A stretch of 64,000 nucleotides of DNA from Nigrospora sphaerica (taxonomy: Eukaryota; Ascomycota; Sordariomycetes; Amphisphaeriales; Apiosporaceae), in NCBI GenBank assembly GCA_018287875.1, contig JAGVVL010000001.1, forward strand, positions 310,001 through 374,000. The letters run 5' to 3'. The translations under genes and the position numbers were made by a program. Positions 53,748-64,000 of the stretch are shown piece by piece. The notes under the pieces were generated by a model, which made no database searches, was not told the DNA's origin, and saw only the letters and a program-made list of their open reading frames with translations. Position 1 is the first letter of the stretch, and every line of letters starts with the position of its first letter.

Positions 53748-56353
53748 GGTCAAGCCTGAGGTGGTGAAAAATCCGAGATTGAGATGGTGATGGTGTTTTT
53801 GGGGGTGGTAGAGGTGAGAGGAGTCAGGTGAGTTGAATGGAGGATGCTCGCGTGGGCGAGTGAGGGTCAAGGAGCCGTCGCTCCTTCTGTATTTATACTC
53901 TTACAAGGCCATATGGGCATGGCTGAGATATTGGCCAGTGCCCCTATACTCAAGCCCCAAAAGTCAATTGCGTACACGCGTGTGTTTACCCGTGGGACGG
54001 GTGGTGGGTCTTTGTTATTCCAACTCGCTAAAGCCTTCCAAAATGTGTTCTAGTATCGAACTAGCATTATACTCTTCCCAAATACATGTAGGCTAGATAT
54101 CCCTCCCACGTCATGGCGCCCGACGCTGGTCTGCCGCTACGCCCTCCGTCGCCCTCACATGGGGGAAATGAAGGGGTGATGATGAGTCACAGCGGGATAG
54201 ATTTCGACTATCGCCAGTTTCTTCAGCGCCTCTTTTCTCATCGGGGCGGATATGCCTCATGGCTCCCGATGCCGTCCCCCCCCCTCCAAACGTCACCAAC
54301 ACACAAGGGAAACAAGGGGCAATGATGAGTCACGACAGGATAGGTTTCGACTATCGGCAATCTATTCCACGCCCTTTCCCTTCTCGGGGCAAATTACCCT
54401 CTTTGGCGTCACGTCTTGGGTACGTTTATCCCAATCCTCCGTTTACACGCACGCGATCCCGCGTTGCCTTGGAAACGGTTCACCGTCGGCGAGGGCGGGT
54501 TAGTTGCAAGCCGTTGCTCATCCTCGCGGGGCCAGGCGTCCTTACACAACCGACCATCTGAGCACGAGCCAGGCGTCGCCGGGGCTACGGTCAACGAAGC
54601 GTAGCGACGAGAGGGGAGGACCCGACCGCGGACGGGTGGCCGTACGGCAAGGCTACCAGCGTACACCGCTGAAAAAGGCTCTGCTGCCTGTTCGCTTCCC
54701 GCCACTGACATTGACAAGACCCTGACTAGTGCAAGTTCCCTCCGTTCTTCCCCGAAAGGACGCAGTATATGTCCTTTGACGTGTCAGGGCTAGTGGCCGC
54801 GGTGGCGGGAGGCCGGCAACTTTTCTGTGACTGTGAATCACGCACTCTCGCAGACAATTCCCTCACTCTACCCTTGAGAAGGGGGCGAACCGAGTTTACA
54901 TGTGAACAATTCAGTGATCCAGCACTCTGATTGATACGATCTTTCGTGTACTTCCCATATTCTATGGTACTACATACGTTGTTGAGAGCAGACCTAATTT
55001 TCACCCTAAGTCTAGGAGCTGGTGTTGTAGGGGCCGAATTTGGCAAGCGCGGGATCCCATTTTCTGATGGTACGACGCCGAGGGAGCCTGGTCGGTTATG
55101 GTTGCTCCCACGTAGACGGGGAGAAAGAAGAGGCAAGATGACTTATAGGCGGGGAGGGACAAGAGTAGGATGAGCGGGAAGGAAAGAAGTCAAGAACACT
55201 ATCGAGGGACGCCGGGACGTCGAAGATATCTATATATGAATAAGGTGGTGCTGACAAAGGGCACACCCGCGCGATCCCCGATTAGGAAGGCGGCCTAACC
55301 CGGGGGGTGCGACACCAGGTCCTGGACTACAGAAATAGCGGCTGCTGCTGCTCATCTACTCTCGGTACAGCTGTATAGCTCCCACCCTGCCGAGCACCAT
55401 GTCGCAGTTGCGATTAACATGATGTCGCATCACGTGGCTATTCCCAGGTCGTGTCGTAAGGGAAGGACGTCATATATCACCCGTCAGGTCACGTGACGAC
55501 CTACAGCAGCTCGGAGGCGGCCCCTTAAGCTACTGTGCATATCTGCCACACTAGATACTCCCTTATGTTCGTTTCTTTTAATGGACAGCTTGAAAACTTT
55601 GTTCTTCACGCCTCTCCAGTACCACACATTAAAAATGGTCAATTCGATTTCTAGGCCAACAATGTTTTGCTACACCCGGTTGCGCGGGTAGTGTACAGTC
55701 CTTGACGAGTGTCTATTCTATTGTTTGCTACCATTTTGCTTTGCCAGCGAGATCTACACCTCATTCTGGACCACTTCAACCTCTAGTAAACATGAATGGA
55801 GTGTATATATGTATTGAGCAGACTCCGAAAAGAAAGAATCTGACGATGAGAACTTATAACCCCGTTCTCGAACAGGCCTTCTTCACCAGATTCAAGAGGA
55901 ATTTCGAGGGGGATATCCTAGGCTCAGGGAGGCACGGGATCCCAAATCAAGGTTTCTAAGCCTCTGCCGTGGTCCTGCTTCATTGCAGTAGTAAGGAAAA
56001 AATGAAGCAAACGGCAAAGGAAAGAGAAAGTCATTCTGTAAAGACTTGGATTATGCTGGAGGGGGAAGTTCGTCTCCGAGTAAAGAGAGTACCGGATATG
56101 AAGTTCAACAATAGGGGGTATAACGTCGACAAAAAGCAAACGGAGAACAGCAACTGAACGAGCACACCAGAAATGTGTCCCGGACCCAAGTACCCCCCGT
56201 AGCCAAATGAGGTGTAGTAATGACTCCGTCGGGCCAAACCCCATCATACCATCCCGTCATCCACGTATCGGGCTCTCGTCACGTGTCAATTTCTTCCTCT
56301 CCTTCACGTGGCATTTGCTTCCCCTCCTTCCTCCCTGCTTTTCGTCCCTTTCT
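53748..56353. other. Gene-free stretch of 2.6 kb with a tandem duplication
   Basis: No supported gene. It contains the diverged 146-bp duplication at about 54111-54405. About 55500-56160 is AT-richer, with only short, unrecognised frames. Confidence 0.45.
54111..54405 (+). repeat. Diverged 146-bp tandem duplication, each copy with an ATG frame
   Basis: Copy 1 starts with catggcgcccgacgc at about 54112 and copy 2 with catggctcccgatgc at about 54258, 146 bp later. Shared later blocks are gatgatgagtcac and tttcgactatcg. Translated from their own ATGs the copies share MAPDA, MMSH, FDYRQ and a late RG. The period is not a multiple of three, so the two frames are independent. No protein family is recognised. 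Confidence 0.65.
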
Positions 56354-57765
56354 TCACATGATGTGGCAGTGTCCGCGCTCCTCGAGGGCTTGGATGCGCT
56401 GGTTGAGGGTGCGTACGGCCTCCTCGTTCATGAGGCGCTCGTCCTGCAGGTTCTTCTGGAGCTCGCCCAGCTTCTGCTGGTAGTGTTCGTTAAGGGCCTC
56501 GACGACGGCGCGGCTCTCCGCGGCACTAGAGCGCATGAGAGCCTCCATCTCGGCCACCTCGCGGCGATGCTCTTCGCGTAGACGAGCAAGCTCGGCCACG
56601 ACCTCGCGACCGGCCGCCGTGTCGCGCAGTGGCTTGTTGTCCTTGCCCATCTCCTCCTGAAGCTGCAGGTAAAAGGGCTTGTTCTCGAGCACGCCGGCGC
56701 ACAGCCGCCGCGCCCCCGCGTCCGTGCCGTCGTACCGCTGCACCTTGGCCTTGAACGCTAACAGCACCTTCCAGAACTTATCCTTGAGCTCCGCCTCGCG
56801 CGCCGCCCCCACGTCCGTCGTCACCTTATCCCACATACTCGTCGCTAGCACCACGTTCTTGAGGTTCTTCTCCCCCGTCAGTTTCTGGAACATCTGCAGG
56901 TTCTTGGTCGCGTGGTGCGTCACGCGCGTGTCTGAGATGGGGTGCAGGTAGATGATGCCCGAAAGCTTCATGTCCTTCTTGTACGCCGATGCTAGGTAGT
57001 CGGCAATCAGCTGTAGCACCTCCGTGTCCGACATGTGGGTATCCGAAAAGCCCGGCGTGTCCACCAGCCTGACAGTCTGCCCGTTGATCTTGGTCTCGAT
57101 GACCTCGATGTCACGAGTGCCTGAATCGCAAGCACACCCGTGTCAGCCTTGATGACCCATGCAAAGAAGAAGGGGGAACATGGACATACACGATGTCAGG
57201 CTGTGCCCAATGTTAAGATCGGTGCGCCCCGTCACCTTGGAGATGAAGGTAGTCTTGCCGGAGCCCGTCATTCTACCCGGCGTTAGCTTTTCGTCATGTC
57301 AGGTGCCCGGCGCTCAGTGTATTCCTACCCCATGACGGCAATCAGCGCATCCTTGCCACCCCACAGCTTCTGGTAGACGCTCTTGGTATACTTGAGCCCC
57401 GGGATACCATCGTCGCCACCGTCACTCGATCGCGACTGATCAGCGATGCGGTCGTTGTTGGGCGGCAGGGGCAACGACGCGAGGATGTCATCATGTGTCA
57501 CGTCGTGAAGGCTAGGTTGTGGCGGTCGCACCGGCAGGGACTGGAATTGTCCTGATCGACCCCTCTGCTCAGGTTCGGCGCCGGCATCCAAGGGAATTGG
57601 CTCCAGGGGGTTCAAGTGGTCTGGGAGCTGCCGAGCATTGTGGACTTGGTGCGGTTGTGCGGCGGCTTCGCCGTATTGCGGCGACGAGGGCTCACTGACG
57701 GGCTGGGCCGGCTCAACGATGTCGAAATCGTCGTCGGAGACGTCGGCGTGCTGTAGAACGGCCAT
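56354..57765 (-). CDS. AIG1-type (septin/GIMAP-like) GTPase with coiled coil and CaaX end, three exons
   Basis: Exons: 57765-57329, 57272-57190 and 57120-56354; introns of 56 and 69 nt; product 428 residues. An acidic, Pro-rich N-terminal region of about 140 residues precedes the G domain. G1 is GMTGSGKT (146-153), SLTSCTRDIEV is the switch I region, G3 is DTPG (194-197), and a G4-like block is VLATSMWDKV. After the G domain, about residues 310-420 form a charged coiled coil (for example LREEHRREVAEMEALM, LNEHYQQKLGELQKNLQDE). The chain ends in Cys-His-Ile-Met (425-428), a CaaX-type prenylation motif with the Met preferred by farnesyltransferase. This suggests a membrane-tethered GTPase. AIG1-like GTPases are patchily distributed in fungi; the role is not known. 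Confidence 0.88.
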
Positions 57766-59565
57766 GGTGCGCAGTCAGGATGCTCGGATAACCACCGGTT
57801 AGGGCTGTGGTGAGGTTGGTCTCGCTGATAGGCAAGCGTGTATGGAAGATGTGTTTAAGATGAAGAGAAGATGTGGTACGGAGGATGGGGAGGCGGGAGG
57901 TAATGAGGAGAACCTTAGTACAGGTCAATCTAGGTCCCCGGGCAGTATCGCAGGGGAGGAGGCGACGAGCAGGTATTGGGTGGGGGAAAGAACAGGGAGG
58001 AAGGCAGGACGTCGGTCAAAGGCTCTGGCAGACACTTCACGTGAAGAAGGTGCAGGGCAGAGCGAGCGGGAAACGCTTCGCAGCTCACAGCGGAATCAAA
58101 ACGTCGGGGCAGGAAGGCACTCGCAATATGCGCGGGCAAAAGTCCCCGGTTCGTCTCGACTGCATGCGCGCGCGCGCGTTGCTTTGCTTTGCTTTGCTCT
58201 ATGCGAAACCCGAAGCTGCGTGAAGGCGAGATGGTGGAAAACCTGAGAGCCTAATAGCGCGTGAGACTGCGAGAGGCGGTCGGCAAGCAAAAAGGTTGTC
58301 GCAACATGGGCCCGCGAAGCAACCTTATGATCAGTCATGCTCGGACGGACAGATGGTTTGACAGGGGAATAAGATATCCATTTTAGGTATCGATAGTTGG
58401 GGGCATAAGGAAAGAGGGGGGGGGGCGAATGAGGGACCAACCGCCTGACGTCAGGCCCGCCTCCTTCCCGCTAACAAAAATACTCTACTATGGATGTACA
58501 CAGCAGTACAGATACCCTAGGCCTATCAACGTCTATTTCTGGGTGGCCCACTGCCCGCACGGCGGCTGGAGAAGCTGCGCCCGCTCACTTCCTCCACTTT
58601 TTCCTCTCGTTGGTTCTTTGCTTCGCATCGGCTGGTATGTTCTTCTGCATGGACTCGCGCTTTCATCCGTGACAGACGACCAACTAGAATGGAAGGTACA
58701 GAGAGAAGGTTGGCGTGTGCGCTTATATGTATCACAAACGAAAAGAAATAAGAGGCGTGGGCGGCTAAACGCCATCCCATCTGACCCGGGAAAATCTGTA
58801 CCTACTTCCATGAAGCTCCAGACCATCTGTACTACCTGCCCAAAAATACAACCTTCCGTTGGCCCCCGCCATATGCGCATTCGGGTTTAGTCTTGCGTAC
58901 CCGGGTGCTACTGCTACTAAGTATTGACATACTTCAATACAACTCAACAGGACGCCCGTACTCATCAGGGCTCAAGTTTCAGGGGTCCGATTAACCTTAG
59001 TAAGGTTTGGCAGCCGATCTACGACTACAAGGCTCGCGTACAGGGGGGGGGGGCAAGCGGGTACCTGTACGAGATGGGTCTCTGGACCTGCCGCGCATTG
59101 TATGGACTCGTATCCATGAGGCCCACCAAACCAAACCTGCATATGAGCCTCGTCGGCGCTCGTGACCAGTGCAGGGGCACAGGCACAAGCAGGCCAACAC
59201 GATGTCTGGTGCAACTAACGCAGCCATCACCCAGCTCTTCACGTTTTCGACTCCCTGTCGCATCTGTAGCCGTCATTCCTCCTTGGTTAAGGCCATCCCT
59301 TCCGCCATCCCTTCCGCCATCTGTTGGCCACTGGGTCAGGCCAAGTTTGGAAACGCGAGCCGCGCGCGTGAAGAAAAAAAAAACCCTCAGTCATCATTCC
59401 CGGTACGCCCATACTGCTACATAGCCTGTTCACCACACAAGAGCCTCCGTCATGACAATCGTTACATGCCTGCTGGGTAACTGCAGGAAGATAATACGCC
59501 TGGCGCCAGCGAACCAACACAGGACGCGTCGCCGCGCTCCCTTCCGCCCTTCAGGGGTAGACAGC
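57766..59565. other. Gene-free stretch of 1.8 kb
   Basis: Promoter of the AIG1-like gene and 3' flank of Smc4. Simple sequence includes a gctttgctttgcttt run near 58180 and G-runs near 58413 and 59043. No ORF is recognised. Confidence 0.5.
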
Positions 59566-62500
59566 TTACGGCACCGTAACTGTCCCACCGCCAGCACCAC
59601 CGACACCGGCGCCGGCGCCGGCTGGCCGCGAAGGCAGTGGCCGCTTGATGTAGTCCTTGTTTTCGATCGTCACGCTCTTGGTCATGTGGTTGACCTTGTA
59701 CACGCCCACCAGCCGGGCCGCAAGCTCGAACATGTTGTTGCGAAGCGAGATGACGATGAACTGCGCGTTCTTGGTCCGCTCCTTGATGTAGTTGGCCACA
59801 ATGGAGACCTGCATGCTAGGGGTCAGCGTCATTTCATCCATCAAGGCTTGAAGGTGCACTCACGTTGCGGAAATCTAGCGCCGCATCAATCTCGTCCATG
59901 ACGTACAGCGGTGTCGGCTTGTAGTGATGCAGCGCGAACACCAGCGCCAGCGACGACAGCGTTTTCTCGCCACCACTGAGGTTGGAAATGTTCTTCCAGC
60001 TCTTCTTGGGCGGCATCACGCTGAAGAGAATGCCTTCTGAGAACGGGTCCAGACTGTCCACGAGCTCCAGCTCGGCGTTGCCACCCATCGTGATCATCTG
60101 ATACATCTCCTTGAGCCGCAGCGAGATGGTGCTGAAGCCCTCCATGAAGCCCTCCAGTCGCAGCCGCCGCAGGTCGTCGCAACGCTTCTTGGCCGCGTCA
60201 CGCTGGGCCACTGCCGTCGCCAGGTCCGACGACCGCGCCGCGTGCTCTTCCACGCGGCGACGGTACTCCGAGAGTACCCCCAGGTCGACGTTGACATTCT
60301 GCGTCTTCTCTTCGAGTACCGCAATCTCTGCCTTGAGCTTCTCCTTGGACATGTCCTGCAGCTCGTCGACTGTGTACCGAGGCAGTTCGTCGGGGCGTTG
60401 TTGGCGCTTCCTTGACTTGGGCTTCGGAGTCGAGTCAACTGCATCTTCGTCCTCATCTACCTCGTTCTCCTCGTCCTCCTCGGCTTCGTCGTCAACATCC
60501 TGCATCTCCTCGTCGCTTCCCTTTTCCTCTTGCGCCTCAGCATCAACCTGGCTTTCTCGAGCTTCACGGCCTTCCTGGTCATCTGACTGGAAACTCAAGC
60601 CTTCGCCCGTGACCAGGGACACACGGCTCTTCTTGGCGGCGGGGGCGCTTTCCAGGTCGCTCACATTCTGGAGCACCAACTTGTTGAGCTTCTCGTCCCA
60701 GTAGCGCAGTCTCTTCTGGTTCTCTGACAAGGCCTTGTTGTTCTCCTCGAGCTTGTTGCGCATCTCAATCTCGCTAGCTCGCGTCGCGTTCAGCTCGCTG
60801 ACCTTCTCGTCGAGCTCAGCTTTGATGGTGGCTTGCTCTTCTCTCTTGGCCGTAAGCGCCTCCTCGCCCTCGTCGACGCTGGCTTGCAGTGTTTCGGACT
60901 TTTCGCCCTGGTTCTCCACTTCCTCTTGAAGCTTCTCCAGGTCGCGAATGGCTGCTTCGAGTTCCCTGGTGGCCTTGGCGTGGTCCTTCTCCAGCTTAGT
61001 CTTGGATTTCTCCGCCTTGGCGCGCTTGACTTCGGCCGTCGAGATGGTCTCATTGAGTGTCGCAAGCTCTTCCTTGGTCTGGTCGACACGGATGCGTTGC
61101 GCACGCATCTTGTCACCACCCACTTGCATGATCTTGTCTTGGAGCTCCTTGATTTCGGATTCGATGTCTTCCGTCTCCGAGTGCAGCTTCACAACCTCCT
61201 TCTCCAGCTTGGCCACCTCCTTTTGCAAAGCCTCCGCGCGCTTGTCGTCGGCCTGGGACGGCTGGTGCTCCTTGCCGAGGTCCTTCACGCGCCGCTGGGC
61301 ATCCACGAGGTTCCGCTCGGCACTCTGGATCTCGAGGTTGATCTTTTGCATCTTTGTATCCAGCTGGGGAATCTGGTCCTTGATGTATCGCAGACGCGAC
61401 TCGAGCTCGCGCTGCTGGTCCTGAAACTTCTGGAACTTCTGCTCCAGAACATCTCGGTCCTCCTCCAGTTGCGCCACCCGCTCCTTAGACGTGTCGGCCG
61501 ACAGCTTGCTGGACATGAGGCCTTTCTTGACAGTGGTGCCACCACCGGACATGGTACCGCTCTTGTCAATCAACTCACCGGCAAGCGTCACTACCCGCCA
61601 ACGCCTGGCGCCGTATGCAATTCGGTTAGCCTGGGCTAGGTCGTTGGCGACCAGCGTATCCTGCAACGCGTGGTAAAAAGCAGGCCGGAACTTTTCCTCC
61701 TTGGCGGTGACGAGGTCAAACAGCCGCGGCGCGTTTTCGGGCGTCTGGATCGGGTCCATGCCGCGCACACGCAGCTTGTCCAGGCACATGAAGTTGCCTC
61801 GACCGAGGTTCGTCTTGCGCAGGTACTCGATGCACTGTTGACCTGCGTCTACCGTATCGGTCACGAAGTTGTCCAGGGCACCGCACGCCGTCGAGATAGC
61901 GACGTCGTACTTGGTGTCGATCATGCCGAGGTTGCCGAGACGGCCGTGGAAGCCATCGATACGACCAGTGTCCCGCATGCGCATTAAAGCCGTGAGCACG
62001 TTGCCGCGGTTCTGTGTTTGGGAAAGGCTGGATCGAGCCTCATCGGCCTTCTGGCGCGCGTTCGAAAGCTTGTTGCGAATGATGTGTTCTTTGGCCGCGA
62101 ACTGTCCAAGGTCTGCCTCTATTTTCTGGGACTCTTGCTCCAGCTGCGCCTTCTCGGCCTGGCACTCCTCTAGCTGGGCCAGCTTGGCTTCCCGGCCACC
62201 CTGGATGCTGGCGATCTTGGCCTTGAGCTCTTCGAGAGCCTTGGACCCGGCGTTGGCCTTCTCTTCGAGAATGCTCAGCTCGGATTGGGCCACGGCAATA
62301 GCGGACTGCTTCTGGTTGATCTTCTCCTGCCAGGGCTCCAAGGACTTTTGCTTGGCGGCAATCTGATCCGAGTATACCTGTGTCTTGCCCTTGAGTCTTT
62401 CGCGAATCTTGGCAAGCTCGGCCTCCTCCTCCTTGACCGTCTCCTCGAGGGCGACGATCTGCTCCGTGCTGGCAGCAATGTCCTCGGTGCATTGCTCAAT

Positions 62501-64000
62501 GGTTTCGTCGGCCTCGGCACTCGACTTCTCGGCGTTGGCAATCGTCTTCTCGAGCTTTTTGCGCTTGTCGGTCAAGAACTTGCGCTTTTCGTCAAACTTG
62601 ACACGCTCCTGCTCGAATTTGGCCACCTCCTTGACCAGGGCTTGGTGTTCCTTTTCCAGCGCCTCGTACTCCTTGCTGCCCTTGTTGTACGTCTTTTGGA
62701 GCTGCTTGATGATCTGCTCGCTGCCTTGGTGCTTCTCAAGCTCAGCGTCAAGCTGGGCCTGCATTTGGCTGATGGCCTCGGCTGTCACCGTGAGGTTATC
62801 GTTGCACTCGCTGATATACAGCTGGTAGAGGGCCGATTGCTTGTGTGTGAGCTCGTTTTCGTCGCGGATATAGGCGAGAGCCTTGTTCTTCTTATCTTCA
62901 AGCCCGTTCTTTTCCTTCTCGACGTGCTGCACGCGACCGCTCTTCTCCATGCAGACTTCGTTCAACGTCTCGACCTCGGCTGCCGACTCCTCGATGGGGG
63001 TCTTGTATTTGGAAGTGCCGATAATGTCCTCCAGGTATTCGAGAAGTCCATCGTCGTGCTCGTGGGCTGCCTTGGGTTTCATCTGGGCAATTGACTCCAC
63101 CTCGCCTTGCAGGATGAGGAATCGCTTGTGGTCCAGATCGACGCCGCGGTCCCGTAGGAGGTTGGTGACGGTGGTGAAGTTAGACTCCCTGCCATCGAGG
63201 TAGTACTTGCTCGAGTTGTTCTTGAAGGCCTTTCGCGAAATGACCAGCTGCGAGTTGGGGACGACTTCGGACCCGCCAGTCGGCTACATATGGGTCAGCG
63301 CATGCCAATGGATGCAGAGGATGAGTACTCACCAGATCCATGACCTCCTGGAAATGGACTGCTACCTCACAGTGGTCGAGGTTCGGGTATTGGGCTGAGT
63401 TGTGAATCAAAGCTGAGATCTTGCCCTGTCGCATTTTGCTGGCGCGGAAACCAAAGACGAAGAGCAGCGAGTCGATGACGTTCGACTTTCCAGAACCGTT
63501 GGGGCCGACGACGGACGAGAAGGAGGCGTGGAAAGGGCCGACTTCTTGTCGTCCAGCGTAACTCTTGAAGTTGTTCAAGATCAGGTAGGTGAGAACCGTG
63601 CGCGACTTGGGGCCGGTGTCCTGAACGATGGGGGGTGCCATTTGAGCACGCGACTTGACGACGATGTCCATGGGCTTTTCGAGCAGGGTGTCCATTGCCT
63701 TGATGGGCTTGACGGTGGCGACAGTCTCATCACCGGCGGGTGGCACCTCCTCGACGGCCGTGATTGTACCCGCGGCGCGGGGCGTGGCCTCGCGATCAGC
63801 AACGGAAGGCTCGCGCTCTACGACCGTATCGTCGCGTTCGGTGGATTCAATTGGCTGGGTTGCGTCGAGCACCTCGGAAGCCTCTGGTTCGTTTCCAGGT
63901 TCTGTTTTTGGGGGGGGGTCGGCCTCGGTGGTTTCAAGCTGGGTGTCGAGCCCCGAAGCTTCTGCGTCAGAAGGCGGGGGGATTTCGGACTTGGACTCCT
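59566..64000 (-). CDS. smc4: Condensin subunit Smc4 (5' end beyond window)
   Basis: Nuclear chromosome-condensation ATPase pairing with Smc2. Visible exons: 64000-63333 (partial), 63283-59864 and 59808-59566; introns of 49 and 55 nt. About 1,442 residues are visible. The N-terminal extension is acidic and Pro/Ser-rich. Then come LTYLILNNFKSYAGRQEVG, Walker A in VVGPNGSGKSNVIDSLLF, ASKMRQGKISALIHNS, and SSKYYLDGRESNFTTVTN with LLRDRGVDLDHKRFLILQGE. A long coiled coil follows, interrupted by the hinge (GFHGRLGNLGMIDTKYD and FMCLDKLRVRGMDP). Near the C-terminus are NLSGGEKTLSSLALVFALHH, Walker B in YVMDEIDAALDFRN, and VSIVANYIKERTKNAQFIVI. The C-terminal arm carries a long acidic insert before a basic KPKSRKRQQRP. 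The open frame continues past base 64000 without a start codon. Confidence 0.96.

Noticed and set aside
53260..53790. Gly/Arg-rich plus-strand ORF opposite the Pro-rich ORF
   Set aside because: Extreme GC content leaves both strands open; no evidence favours this strand.
1..64000. CRISPR array or prokaryotic-type operons
   Set aside because: Spliced eukaryotic genes throughout; the repeats found are minisatellites without spacers.

Overview
The window is genomic DNA from a filamentous ascomycete (Pezizomycotina, most likely Sordariomycetes, possibly Hypocreales). The evidence is a class II hydrophobin with all eight cysteines, a Neurospora-type dispersed 5S rRNA gene, many short introns (49-140 nt) with GTRAGT-like donors, HET and STAND/NLR-type relics, and GC-rich coding sequence with strong C/G third positions. 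Genes are well separated, there are no operons, and several intergenic stretches of 1-4 kb hold nothing I can support. Exon boundaries below were worked out by hand from splice signals, frame continuity and family conservation.

Region 1 (1-5.9 kb): a 5'-truncated Tad-type LINE insertion flanked by a perfect 14-bp target-site duplication, followed 55 bp later by a 119-nt 5S rRNA gene with its T-run terminator. Region 2 (5.9-14.6 kb): a 1,494-residue secreted protein with a PIR-like N-terminal domain, a very long Gly/Pro/Ser/Thr repeat and a But2-type C-terminal domain; a two-exon gene for a small Mrx7 (DUF2697)-like mitochondrial protein; and a three-exon class II hydrophobin. Region 3 (18.4-21.1 kb): a six-exon secreted GH127 (DUF1680) beta-L-arabinofuranosidase-like enzyme.

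Region 4 (22.3-28.4 kb) looks like an accessory island. It holds an F-box-like protein, a frameshifted HET-domain relic, a minisatellite, an inverted duplication of a short coding-like segment, a small RNase III-like protein with degenerate acidic motifs, and a frameshifted STAND/NLR N-terminal-domain relic. Region 5 (29.9-40.4 kb) is more housekeeping: a mitochondrial J-domain membrane protein, the Dhh1/DDX6 DEAD-box helicase, a single-pass membrane protein, uncertain exons near 36 kb, and a LURP-one-related protein.

Region 6 (43.8-52.2 kb): a five-exon membrane-anchored cytochrome P450 and a four-exon cytochrome b5-fused sphingolipid delta-8 desaturase-like enzyme. Region 7 (53-64 kb): a low-confidence proline-rich ORF, a diverged 146-bp tandem duplication, an AIG1-type GTPase with coiled coil and C-terminal CaaX motif, and condensin subunit Smc4, whose 5' end runs off the window. 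The neighbours do not form an obvious pathway or biosynthetic cluster; the two lipid/oxidation genes (P450 and desaturase) lie 4.2 kb apart with no other sign of linkage.
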